Below are positions 20,399-27,538 of a stretch of 64,000 bases of DNA, in pieces (the stretch's first letter is position 1; every line of letters starts with the position of its first letter). The stretch covers positions 124,001 through 188,000 of the forward strand of contig NZ_JADPKA010000069.1 of NCBI RefSeq assembly GCF_023073715.1. The letters run 5' to 3'. The DNA comes from Bradyrhizobium sp. 164 (lineage in GTDB: Bacteria; Pseudomonadota; Alphaproteobacteria; Rhizobiales; Xanthobacteraceae). The notes below the pieces were generated by a model. The model saw only the letters and a program-made list of their open reading frames with translations. It was not told the DNA's origin and did no database searches. A program made the translations under genes and the position numbers.

Positions 20399-20764
20399 CT
20401 ACATCTGCGGAATGGGCAGCACGGGCATGACTTCGATCGCCTCGCCCGGGAAGATCGCAAAATGCGGATGGTTCTCGAACAGCCTGGCAGCTTCCTCTTG
20501 CGAGGCAGCCCGCACGACCGTGAAGCCGGTCAGGGCATTGCTGACCTCGGTGATGCCGCTCGCGTCGATCCTGCGGGTCTTGCCAAGCGGGCCGCCCATC
20601 TCGACGATGACGGCTTGGTGCTTCTCGACCCAGCCGTGCCAGGCGGCCATGCCCTCCTGCTCCCTTGCTTTCCGTTCGGCCTCGGGCAGCGCGCGCCAGG
20701 CCGCCATTTTCGTACCCGTCATGCTGCCGAGATAGACAGCGAGAAATTTCTGTTCGGTGCTCAT
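20399..20764 (-). CDS. YCII-related small protein
   Basis: A 121-residue protein resembling the ferredoxin-like YCII fold: LAVYLGSMTGTKMAAWRALP near the start, AWHGWVEKHQAVIVEMGGPL in the middle and GFTVVRAASQEEAARLFENH near the end. The DGPF signature of sigma-linked YCII proteins is absent (GGPLGKT in its place). It is the last of three small genes in a row on the minus strand (21364, 20823, 20399), with 58 bases to the previous one. No enzymatic function is established for such proteins. Confidence 0.75.
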   Translation of the reverse strand: MSTEQKFLAVYLGSMTGTKMAAWRALPEAERKAREQEGMAAWHGWVEKHQAVIVEMGGPLGKTRRIDASGITEVSNALTGFTVVRAASQEEAARLFENHPHFAIFPGEAIEVMPVLPIPQM

Positions 20765-20822
20765 CGGTTCTCTCCTTGTTGATCGATTGACGCTAGCCGC
20801 GATTCATCGCGACCCGCTGTGG

Positions 20823-21227
20823 CTACTTCTTCAGGTCGTCGAATCCGGCGGCGGCGTGCTGCACGTCGGGGGGAAAGTCGCTCATCTCCTGCACCTGCCG
20901 GATCTCGATGATTTCGTTCGGCGAGGCCGGACACTTCTTGGCCCATGCGATCGCTTCCTCGCGCGAGGCGACCTCGATCATCCAGTAACCACCCAGGACC
21001 TCCTTGGCCTCAGTGAAAGGCCCGTCGGTCACGACAGGCACGCCGGTCGCAAACGAGACCCGTGCGCCCATCGAGGGCGGATGCAGGCCGTCGAGCGTGA
21101 TCAGCACGCCGGCATCCTTCAGCGCCTCGTTGTAGCGCATCATCGCAGCAACGCGTTCTGGATCGAGCTGCACGTCCGGCGGAGCGCTCTCGTAACCGAG
21201 CGGGATCATGAGCATCATAAATCGCAT
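20823..21227 (-). CDS. YCII/DGPF-domain protein
   Basis: A 134-residue YCII protein with the full family pattern: MRFMMLMIPLGYES, MMRYNEALKDAGVLITLDGL, TDGPFTEAKEVLGGYWMIEV and REEAIAWAKKCP. DGPF proteins are typically encoded next to ECF42-type sigma factors, one of which lies about 4.5 kb away in the same direction. Their biochemical role is unknown. No sigma-type promoter of the form seen before its neighbours is visible here; a palindromic repeat occupies the gap upstream, and the gene may be read through from 21364. Confidence 0.85.
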   Translation of the reverse strand: MRFMMLMIPLGYESAPPDVQLDPERVAAMMRYNEALKDAGVLITLDGLHPPSMGARVSFATGVPVVTDGPFTEAKEVLGGYWMIEVASREEAIAWAKKCPASPNEIIEIRQVQEMSDFPPDVQHAAAGFDDLKK

Positions 21228-21277
21228 GAGAGTTCCTCGTTATTCGCTATCATTTCCGCGGCGCGACGAAGTCACGA

Positions 21278-21350
21278 GCCCGGAATCCATTCATCCACCA
21301 TTGCTGCCGCGCAACGGATTCCGGACCGCGCTATCCGCGCCCCGGAATGA
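21278..21350. repeat. Palindromic intergenic repeat
   Basis: ATTCCGG (21318-21324) and CCGGAAT (21342-21348) form an inverted repeat with inner GCGC stems, next to a further CCCGGAATCC copy at about 21289-21298. Elements of this kind (CCCGGAATGACGG ends) recur between genes in Bradyrhizobium; that statement is from memory. Confidence 0.5.
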
Positions 21351-21363
21351 CGGCGGCGGAGAG

Positions 21364-21783
21364 CTATTTTTTCGCCGCATGGGCGCGCGTGCGCTCTTCC
21401 TGCTCGCGCAGTTCGGGGGTGAAGGCTTCGCCAAAATCGTCGGCCGAAAACACTTGGCGGATCTCGATCTCGGAGCCGGAGTCGAACGGCGCACGCTTCA
21501 TCCAGGCGATAGCCTCGTCGAGCGATGCAGTCTTGATCAGCCAGAAGCCGGCGATCAGATCGGGGGAGAGATCGAACGGACCGCGGGTGACGCTCGCCTC
21601 CGACCGCGCTGAATATCTGACCCGGGCGCCCTTCACCGTCGGATGCAGGCCCTCGCCGGCCTCGATCACGCCGGCCTTGGCCATCTCCTCGTTGAACCTG
21701 CCCATGGCCGCCAGCATCTCCGTGCTCGGCATCTTGCCGGCCTCGGTATCCTGGTTTGCCTTGACGATCACCATGAAACGCAT
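21364..21783 (-). CDS. YCII-family protein with sigma-factor-type promoter
   Basis: A 139-residue YCII protein. The ATG at 21783 has GGAG upstream and gives MRFMVIVKANQDTEAGKMPS; the longer frame to 22215 is unsupported. It shows MGRFNEEMAKAGVIEAGEGL, RGPFDLSPDLIAGFWLIKTA and DEAIAWMKRAPF. The DGPF motif is changed to RGPF, so the Asp is lost. A TGTCGG-17-CGTC promoter lies 58 bases upstream, the same as before the ECF sigma operon and the SRPBCC gene. It probably begins a three-gene group with 20823 and 20399. Confidence 0.87.
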   Translation of the reverse strand: MRFMVIVKANQDTEAGKMPSTEMLAAMGRFNEEMAKAGVIEAGEGLHPTVKGARVRYSARSEASVTRGPFDLSPDLIAGFWLIKTASLDEAIAWMKRAPFDSGSEIEIRQVFSADDFGEAFTPELREQEERTRAHAAKK

Positions 21784-22199
21784 CGACGTGCTCCGTGATA
21801 TGCATGGAAGGGGGCCGGTCCGGCCCCTGCTCCCAAGTAAGACGAATGCGATCTCCTCGAGCCGACACCGAGCTGGAGATAATTTGGTCGCTCTGGAAGC
21901 CAGTCGCCGCGGCTTCGGCGAAAACGGCTGTCGATGCGGCCGAGCCCCAGTTTCCGACGTGAAGAACTCGACCTTGCGAAGCCTCGATCCGCCACGCGGG
22001 GAAACTTGACAAGACCTGATGCCGGTGAACCGAGGCCAGGCGCGGCATCGGCGGCACCAAGTGATCCCCCGTCCCCCCCCCGGCAACCGCGAGGTGACGG
22101 GGATTGACTGTCGGTTGCCCTTCTTGTCGGAACGAAAGCAAAGTAAAAGGCATGGGCCGCCGTGCGGCTTACGTTTCCGACAGAAAGACAGATCGGCCA
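21784..22199. other. Divergent intergenic region with the YCII promoter
   Basis: These 416 bases separate the minus-strand YCII gene from the plus-strand SDR gene. They contain the ECF-type promoter at 21841-21867 and, by position, a promoter for the SDR gene. Open frames crossing the region have no recognisable similarity or ribosome sites. Confidence 0.5.
21841..21867 (-). promoter_or_regulatory. Predicted ECF sigma promoter of the YCII gene
   Basis: On the minus strand TGTCGG (21867-21862) is separated by exactly 17 bases from CGTC (21844-21841), followed by TTA. The same two hexamer/tetramer elements with the same spacing occur at 25591-25617 and 27427-27453. Confidence 0.65.
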
Positions 22200-22988
22200 A
22201 TGCCGCAAGCCCCACAAAAAGTCGCCCTCGTCACCGGAGCCGCGCGCGGCATCGGGCTTGCGACCGCGAAGAAGTTCCTCGCCGAGGGCTGGCGCGTGGC
22301 GCTGCTCGACGTCGAGAGCGAACTGCTCGGCCGCGCGGTCGCCGAGATCGGCCAGAGCGAGGCGACGCTGGCGCTGACCTGCGATGTCTCAGACAAAGCT
22401 GCGGTCGGCACTGCAATGGCCGCGCTCGAACGGCAATTCGGCCGGCTGGATGCGCTCGTCAACAATGCCGGCATCGCGGTGTTCGCGCCGCTGATGGAGA
22501 CGTCGGAGGCTGACTGGCGCCGCGTGCTCGAAGTCAACCTCACCGGCCCGTTCCTCTGCACGAAGGCGGCGGTGCCCTTGATGCGCGACGGCATTGGCGG
22601 CGCCATCGTCAACATCACCTCGATCTCGGCGGTGCGCGCCTCAACGCTGCGCTCGGCCTACGGCACCAGCAAGGCGGGGCTGGCGCACCTCACCAAGCAG
22701 CTCGCGGTCGAGCTCGCCTCCTTCAATATCCGCGTCAACGCGGTCGCTCCGGGGCCTGTCGACACCGCAATGGCGAAGCAGGTGCACACCAAGGAGATCC
22801 GCGCCGACTATCACGACGCCATTCCGCTCAATCGTTACGGCCTGGAACAGGAGCTCGCGGACGCGATCTACTTCCTGTGCTCGGCAAATGCGAGCTACAT
22901 CACCGGCCAAATTTTAGCCGTTGATGGCGGCTTCGATGCGGCGGGTATCGGCCTGCCGACACTGCGCGGCCAGCGGCGCAACGGGTAG
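22200..22988 (+). CDS. Short-chain dehydrogenase/reductase (SDR)
   Basis: A 262-residue classical SDR. It has the NAD(P)-binding TGAARGIG near residue 13, NNAG (NNAGIAVFAP) in the middle, and the catalytic ITSIS followed by YGTSK. ITGQILAVDGGF closes the protein as in beta-ketoacyl reductase-like members. The ATG at 22200 gives the normal distance to the glycine motif; an ATG at 22152 in frame has AAAAGG but only one base away, so it is less likely. The residue after the first strand (DVESE) suggests NAD preference. Substrate unknown. Confidence 0.92.
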   Translation: MPQAPQKVALVTGAARGIGLATAKKFLAEGWRVALLDVESELLGRAVAEIGQSEATLALTCDVSDKAAVGTAMAALERQFGRLDALVNNAGIAVFAPLMETSEADWRRVLEVNLTGPFLCTKAAVPLMRDGIGGAIVNITSISAVRASTLRSAYGTSKAGLAHLTKQLAVELASFNIRVNAVAPGPVDTAMAKQVHTKEIRADYHDAIPLNRYGLEQELADAIYFLCSANASYITGQILAVDGGFDAAGIGLPTLRGQRRNG

Positions 22989-23003
22989 GCACAGGATATG
23001 TAA

Positions 23004-23124
23004 GGTGGGCAAAGGCGTACGCGCCGTGCCCACCCTCGTTCCGGACTAGCGGTGCCAATGCTGGCACGCGGAGCCTGTCATCGGGCGCGCATTCGCGCGA
23101 CCCGGTGGCTTTGCCACCCTATGA
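23004..23124. repeat. Composite of two palindromic intergenic repeats
   Basis: GGTGGGCA (23004-23011) and TGCCCACC (23027-23034) enclose an inner GGCG/CGCC stem. Immediately after comes CGGAGCCTGTCATCGGGCGC and a GCGC-rich palindrome ending in CCGGTGGC at about 23070-23109. I recall both units as frequent intergenic elements of Bradyrhizobium; the palindromes themselves are visible here. Confidence 0.55.
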
Positions 23125-23146
23125 TGTCGAGAGTTCGGAGAGTGCC

Positions 23147-23581
23147 ATGCGACGCGTCACTTTCAAAACCTGGCTGCTCGCGACAGCTCTGCTCGCCTCT
23201 GCGCCCGCGGCCGCGGAGATCCGCATCATCCAATCGCCGGGCGGACAGGTCGGGCCGTTCCTCGACCTGTTCGAGCAGGTGCGCGAGAGCGGCGAGCGCG
23301 TGGTGATCGACGGTCCTTGCCTGTCCGCCTGCACCCTGGTGCTGAGCATCGTGCCAGGCGAGCGCATCTGTGTCACCAAGCGCGCGGTGCTCGGCTTCCA
23401 TGCCGCGCGTTCGGTCGACCGGCGGGGGCACATCTATGCCGAGCCGGAGGCATCGGTCGCGGTGCTTGCCGCCTATCCCGGCCCGGTGCGCGACTGGATC
23501 AGCCGCCGTGGCGGCCTCACTTCGCGGTTGCTCTTGCTCAAGGGGCGTGATCTCGCCGCGATCTATCCGCGCTGCCGCTGA
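23147..23581 (+). CDS. Secreted ClpP/crotonase-like protein (COG3904-like)
   Basis: A 144-residue protein with a clear signal peptide (MRRVTFKTWLLATALLASAP, cleaved after AAA near residue 23) and GGAG before the ATG. The mature part contains GGQVGPFLDLFEQVRESGER, then VVIDGPCLSACTLVLSIVPG and VTKRAVLGFHAARS. The SAC segment with a later GFHA resembles the serine site of small periplasmic ClpP-fold proteins found in Bradyrhizobium and relatives. Peptidase activity is not demonstrated for this group. It follows a palindromic repeat and stands alone. Confidence 0.75.
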   Translation: MRRVTFKTWLLATALLASAPAAAEIRIIQSPGGQVGPFLDLFEQVRESGERVVIDGPCLSACTLVLSIVPGERICVTKRAVLGFHAARSVDRRGHIYAEPEASVAVLAAYPGPVRDWISRRGGLTSRLLLLKGRDLAAIYPRCR

Positions 23582-23704
23582 CGAATTTGGCAGCCGCCGC
23601 TCTAACGGCCCTTGGCTCGGCTGGTCCGAGGCCATACGGCCGGTTCCCTGTGCTCGCACGCTATGTGCGCACCGGGGTCGTTCGCCATCACGCGCTGGCC
23701 GGCT

Positions 23705-23797
23705 TCAAAAGAGAGTCTGAATCACCGGCACCAGCTTCATGCTGACGCAGATGAGCATCCCCCAAAGAGCAAAATTGATCTGTAGCGCCGCCGCCAT
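23705..23797 (-). CDS. Small hydrophobic protein (30 residues)
   Basis: A 30-codon frame begins with ATG at 23797, preceded by AAGGGGAG seven bases away, a near-ideal ribosome site that is unlikely by chance. The product starts MAAALQINFALWGMLICVSM and continues with a short hydrophobic end (KLVPVIQTLF), consistent with a single membrane-inserted helix. The A- and T-richer sequence upstream could hold its promoter. It is too short to assign to a family. Nearby genes are not in the same direction, so it would be transcribed alone. Confidence 0.55.
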   Translation of the reverse strand: MAAALQINFALWGMLICVSMKLVPVIQTLF

Positions 23798-24083
23798 CGG
23801 TCGCTCCCCTTCCAAGTGACGTCCATCCCAGTTTGTAGATTTTATGACTCACAAATAGCGATTCTGGCGTGCAGATCACAGCCCAATATTGCGTCAATTG
23901 TTGTGCGATGCAGTCCGCATCGTTTCACGAAGCGGCCTCACTGCTCGCGCAAAGTGATGCGAATCGTCAATTCATTCCTCGGCCATGCCGGCCAACTGGT
24001 TTGCCTTAAGTTCCATTTGACCGACGCGATGCAAGTTTTCCCGCGCGGATCTTGCGCATCGCGCACCGAACTTCGGGTCCGGC

Positions 24084-24446
24084 ATGATACGACATGGCTT
24101 CATCTTGCTCACTTCCTGCACAACGCTGCTTGGATGCGCAGTCGCACCGGCGCAGGAGCGTCGCCCGATCGCGTGGGATGGCCTCGGCCAAGACCCCAAC
24201 AGACGCCCGAACCGCCCTCACATCGCGAAACGGCACGCAACGAATCCCGTCCCCGCGGCAAATGATCCCAATCGGGAGCGGGAACGCGTGCTCGGCACCC
24301 TGCGGCCATACTCCGAGGCGTGGTGGGCGGTCCATGACGAGATCGAAGCGGAGAATGACAGGCAGCTCGGCACGAAGCTCGTGATCTGCCCTCGCTGCGT
24401 GCAAGCGTCGCCGGCGGGCGCGGACGTGACCGGATCAATCCGATGA
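24084..24446 (+). CDS. Hypothetical exported protein or lipoprotein
   Basis: A 120-residue protein with an N-terminal hydrophobic segment (MIRHGFILLTSCTTLLGCAV). LLGC is lipobox-like, and AVAPAQ also gives a possible signal peptidase I site. The mature part has RRPIAWDGLGQDPNRRPNRP and LRPYSEAWWAVHDEIEAEND, and ends with a CPRC pair and TGSIR, an ending often seen in Bradyrhizobium exported proteins. Family and function are not known. No close partner gene. Confidence 0.6.
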   Translation: MIRHGFILLTSCTTLLGCAVAPAQERRPIAWDGLGQDPNRRPNRPHIAKRHATNPVPAANDPNRERERVLGTLRPYSEAWWAVHDEIEAENDRQLGTKLVICPRCVQASPAGADVTGSIR

Positions 24447-24579
24447 GAGGGAACGGCCGATCCGCGCGTGACGGAGCGGCTCCGCGCTCCGTACGATCCA
24501 TTATGTGTATGTGTCCCCTCTCCCGCGGCTTTGGAGAGAGGGGATCACATTCAATCGATCATGTGGGCGATCGCGCCTG

Positions 24580-24993
24580 TCACATTCCTTCCGCCGGGCA
24601 GTTCACCATCCAGGGAATGCCGAACTTGTCGACGCACATGCCAAAACCCTTGGCCCAGAACGTCTTGCTGTATGGCATGGTGACGCTGCCGCCGTCGGCG
24701 AGCGCGTTGAACTTGCGCTCGCCATCCCCGGGGTCCTTGACCGTGAGCGAGATCGAGAAGCCCTGTGGCTTTTGAAAATGCTCGGGCGGCGCGTCGGAGG
24801 CCATTAATATGCTGCCGTCGGGCAGCGACATCCGCGCATGCATGATCATCTTCTCGCGCCCGGGCGAGGCGGGCACCTCCGGCGGCGCGTCCGAGGCGCG
24901 CATCATCGCATCGATCTTGCCGCCGAGAACCTTGACGTAATAGTTGAACGCAGCTTCGCAGGTGTCCTGATAGAACAGATAGGGATTGAGCAT
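24580..24993 (-). CDS. VOC-family protein (PhnB-like)
   Basis: A 137-residue protein of the glyoxalase/vicinal oxygen chelate fold, PhnB subtype: MLNPYLFYQDTCEAAFNYYV, MHARMSLPDGSILMASDAPP and FWAKGFGMCVDKFGIPWMVN. Members often accompany ECF sigma factors and YCII proteins. It lies 30 bases after the SRPBCC gene, so the two form one transcription unit driven by the ECF-type promoter at 25591-25617. No substrate can be inferred. Confidence 0.88.
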   Translation of the reverse strand: MLNPYLFYQDTCEAAFNYYVKVLGGKIDAMMRASDAPPEVPASPGREKMIMHARMSLPDGSILMASDAPPEHFQKPQGFSISLTVKDPGDGERKFNALADGGSVTMPYSKTFWAKGFGMCVDKFGIPWMVNCPAEGM

Positions 24994-25023
24994 CGTTTCT
25001 CTCCTCTTCGCTTCCAGTGAGAC

Positions 25024-25563
25024 TTATTGTTTCTCCGTGAGCTTCTTCAGGCTGACGAGGCCGACCTCGAAATCCTTGCCGATCATGCTGTCCATGTTGA
25101 TGAACACCTGCATCAGCTTGGACAGGAACGGGGCCGGACCATACATCGCCCATGTGATCAGTGTGGCATCACCTTGCGGCACAAAGGTGAACTCGGCGCT
25201 GTTGTGGCCTTCGAACGGGCGCTCGAAATCAAGCTTGATGCGGAGCCTCAAAGGCGCGTTCGCCTCGAGGATCTCCATGTGGCCGGCGCCGACATTGTTG
25301 TTCCCGTCCCAGGCATAGGTCGCGCCCTTGCCTTCCGCGGCTCCGCCGAAGGTCCGCCTCATGGCGGGATCGCGGCTCTCGTAGGGCGACCAGGCGGTCC
25401 AGCGGTGGAAATCGGCCACCTGCGGATAGATCGCGTCGGCCGGCGCTTTCACGGTGAGAGTGCGCTCGACACGGAATGTGTCGGGTTTCGTCAGGGCAAA
25501 GACGAGCACGGCCGCAATTCCGGCCGCGAGGACGATTGCGATGACGGCAATGGCTTTCAGCAT
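25024..25563 (-). CDS. Membrane-anchored SRPBCC (START-like) protein
   Basis: A 179-residue protein. The ATG at 25563 begins MLKAIAVIAIVLAAGIAAVL, a transmembrane helix; the longer frame to 25641 runs over the promoter. The rest is a polyketide-cyclase/START-like domain: FRVERTLTVKAPADAIYPQV, FHRWTAWSPYESRDP, and WAMYGPAPFLSKLMQVFINM near the end. Such proteins bind hydrophobic ligands. A TGTCGG-17-CGTC promoter lies 27 bases upstream, placing it and the VOC gene in the probable ECF regulon. Confidence 0.87.
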   Translation of the reverse strand: MLKAIAVIAIVLAAGIAAVLVFALTKPDTFRVERTLTVKAPADAIYPQVADFHRWTAWSPYESRDPAMRRTFGGAAEGKGATYAWDGNNNVGAGHMEILEANAPLRLRIKLDFERPFEGHNSAEFTFVPQGDATLITWAMYGPAPFLSKLMQVFINMDSMIGKDFEVGLVSLKKLTEKQ

Positions 25564-25590
25564 GGAATGGCTCCCGGGGTACAGGTATAG

Positions 25591-25617
25591 GACGAACGAG
25601 CGAGGCCCCGGCCGACA
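25591..25617 (-). promoter_or_regulatory. Predicted ECF sigma promoter of the SRPBCC-VOC operon
   Basis: On the minus strand TGTCGG (25617-25612), 17 bases, then CGTC (25594-25591) followed by CTATA, 27 bases before the SRPBCC start. Elements and spacing match the promoters before the two YCII genes. Confidence 0.65.
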
Positions 25618-25654
25618 AGATCGAAACGAAATTTTTGGCACGCTGCCCGCCCCA

Positions 25655-25730
25655 CGTCATGGCCGGGCCATCCACGTTCTTCGACGCCGATGGCAAGACA
25701 GGGATGCCCGGGACAAGCCGGGCATGACGA
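25655..25730. repeat. Palindromic intergenic repeat
   Basis: CGTCATGGCCGGGC on the left and GCCGGGCATGACGA on the right are inverted copies around a less conserved centre with a second CCATCCACG/GGGATGCCC pairing. I recall this unit as very common between genes in Bradyrhizobium and Rhodopseudomonas. It separates the sigma gene from the SRPBCC promoter. Confidence 0.6.
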
Positions 25731-25747
25731 CCGCGACGGTTTGCGCC

Positions 25748-27034
25748 CTATTTCGCCTTGGCGCTTTCCTTCGGCTTCGGCTGGCTGTCCCGGATCAGGC
25801 GATCGAGATGCATGCGGATGTGGGCGGCTTCCGCGGAGGTGTTGGCGAGTGCGATGGCGCGGTCGAAGGCGATGCGGGCCTCGTCGTTGCGGCCGAGCTG
25901 CATCAGGAAGGCACCGCGCACGCCGTAGAAATGGAAGTAGTTGGCAAGCTTCGGCGCCAGCGGCTCGATCAGGTCCAGCGCGGCCTGCGGTCCGCGCACC
26001 TTGGAGACCGCGACGGACCGGTTGAGCGTCACCACCGGCGAGGGCTGCAGCACTTCGAGCGCGCCGTAGAGCAGGTCGATCTGCGTCCAGTCGGTCTCCT
26101 CTGGCGTCGGTGCCCGCGCATGCAGCGCGGCGATCGCGGCCTGGATCTGATAGGGCCCGCTGTGGCGGTGGCGCATCGCCTTGTCGATCAGGGCAAGGCC
26201 CTCCGCGATCATGGTGCCGTTCCACAGCGAACGGTCCTGGTCCTCCAGCAGGATCAGCGACCCGTCCGGGGCAAAGCGGGCGGCGCTGCGCGCATGTTGC
26301 AACAGGATCAGCGCCGTCAGGCCCATGATCTCCGGCTCGCTCTGGAACAGCCGCAGCAGCAGCCGCGCCAGCCGGATCGCCTCTTCACACAGCGGCTTGC
26401 GGAGCTCCGCGGTTTCGCCGCTCGCCGAATAGCCCTCGTTGAAGATCAGGTAGATCATTGCCGCGACGCCGGCGAGCCGCTCGGAACGCTCGACCGCGCC
26501 GGGCGCTTCGAAGGGTACGCCGGCGTCGGCGACCTTTGCCTTGGCGCGGGTGATGCGCTGCTCCATTGCGGCTTCCGAAACCAGGAAGGCGCGCGCGATC
26601 TGCTTCACGGTGAGACCGGAGACGATGCGCAGCGCCAGCGCGATCTGCTGCGTCGCCGGCAACTGCGGATGGCAGCAGATGAACATCAGGCGCAAAATAT
26701 CGTCGCGGTAGTGCGAGCCGTCGAGCCGCTCCGCGAGCGCGCCCTCGGCGTCGTCGAGATCGGAGATCGCTTGGTCGTCCTCTGGCAGCGGTTGCTGCTT
26801 GCGGGCGCGGCGGACCTCGTCGATCGCGACGTTGCGGCCGACCATGATCAGCCAGGCTGCGGGATCGCGCGGCGGCCCATTCTGCGGCCAGGTTTTCAGC
26901 GCGCGCAAGCAGGCGTTCTGAAAGGCCTCTTCGGCGGTGTCGAGATCGCGGAAATAGCGCAGCAGGGCGCCGACCGCCTGAGGGCGCGCCGAGGTCAGCG
27001 CAGTCTCGATCCAGCCGGTGTCGGCCTCGCTCAC
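25748..27034 (-). CDS. ECF RNA polymerase sigma factor with C-terminal TPR-like extension (ECF42-like)
   Basis: A 428-residue sigma factor. The GTG at 27034 is preferred: GGAGGGATCTGAC precedes it and the upstream YCII stop is one base away. Region 2 is VGALLRYFRDLDTAEEAFQN to AWLIMVGRNVAIDEVRRARK. Region 4 is LALRIVSGLTVKQIARAFLV. The 250-residue helical C-terminus (GALEVLQPSPVVTLNRSVAV and similar) is far longer than in ordinary ECF factors and replaces an anti-sigma partner. This layout plus an adjacent YCII gene is that of group ECF42. It is co-transcribed with the YCII gene at 27036, from a promoter of the type it probably recognises. Confidence 0.92.
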   Translation of the reverse strand: MSEADTGWIETALTSARPQAVGALLRYFRDLDTAEEAFQNACLRALKTWPQNGPPRDPAAWLIMVGRNVAIDEVRRARKQQPLPEDDQAISDLDDAEGALAERLDGSHYRDDILRLMFICCHPQLPATQQIALALRIVSGLTVKQIARAFLVSEAAMEQRITRAKAKVADAGVPFEAPGAVERSERLAGVAAMIYLIFNEGYSASGETAELRKPLCEEAIRLARLLLRLFQSEPEIMGLTALILLQHARSAARFAPDGSLILLEDQDRSLWNGTMIAEGLALIDKAMRHRHSGPYQIQAAIAALHARAPTPEETDWTQIDLLYGALEVLQPSPVVTLNRSVAVSKVRGPQAALDLIEPLAPKLANYFHFYGVRGAFLMQLGRNDEARIAFDRAIALANTSAEAAHIRMHLDRLIRDSQPKPKESAKAK

Positions 27035-27035
27035 G

Positions 27036-27398
27036 TCAGATCCCTCCGGGCCTGAACACGCCGACGGGGCGCACCTCATAGGCGCCGCCGGGATTGGCAG
27101 CGCCGAGGTCGCGGGCGACATCGAGCGCGTCGTCGAGGTTCTTGCAGTCGACGATGTAGAAGCCGAGGAGTTGCTCCTTGGTTTCCGCATAGGGGCCGTC
27201 GAGCACCAGCGGCGGGTCTTCCTTGCGCAGCGTCGCCGCCGCGGTGGTCGGCAACAGCCGCGCCACCGGCCCGAGCCGGCCCTGCTTGGTGAGCTTCTCC
27301 TGCACCACGGCGAGCTTCTTCATCACGGCCTCGTCCTGGTCCTTGCTCCAGGAGCCGACGAAGTCCTCATCGTGGTAGCAAAGAATGGCATAAAGCAT
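27036..27398 (-). CDS. YCII/DGPF-type protein coupled to the ECF sigma factor
   Basis: A 120-residue YCII protein. The ATG at 27398 has AGGGAAG upstream; the longer frame to 27554 is unsupported. It shows MLYAILCYHDEDFVGSWSKD, LVLDGPYAETKEQLLGFYIV and DDALDVARDLGAANPGGAYE; the DGPF motif reads DGPY. Its stop codon is one base before the sigma gene start, so the two are translated together. Proteins of this family are thought to be tied to the sigma factor's control or output, but the mechanism is unknown. Confidence 0.9.
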   Translation of the reverse strand: MLYAILCYHDEDFVGSWSKDQDEAVMKKLAVVQEKLTKQGRLGPVARLLPTTAAATLRKEDPPLVLDGPYAETKEQLLGFYIVDCKNLDDALDVARDLGAANPGGAYEVRPVGVFRPGGI

Positions 27399-27426
27399 AG
27401 GCGACACTTCCCTCGTCTGTTCTAAA

Positions 27427-27453
27427 GACGCGCCAATATGCCTCGCCCCGACA
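27427..27453 (-). promoter_or_regulatory. Predicted autoregulatory ECF promoter
   Basis: On the minus strand TGTCGG (27453-27448), 17 bases, CGTC (27430-27427) followed by TTTA, 28 bases before the YCII-sigma operon. Its presence ahead of the sigma gene itself suggests autoregulation. Confidence 0.68.
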
Positions 27454-27538
27454 GGGCTGCGGAAAAAATTTGCAAGAAAAATCCGGCAGATCGTGCCAAG
27501 GAGGGCCTTCTCAAGCGGAACTCGACGAGGCACTTCGA

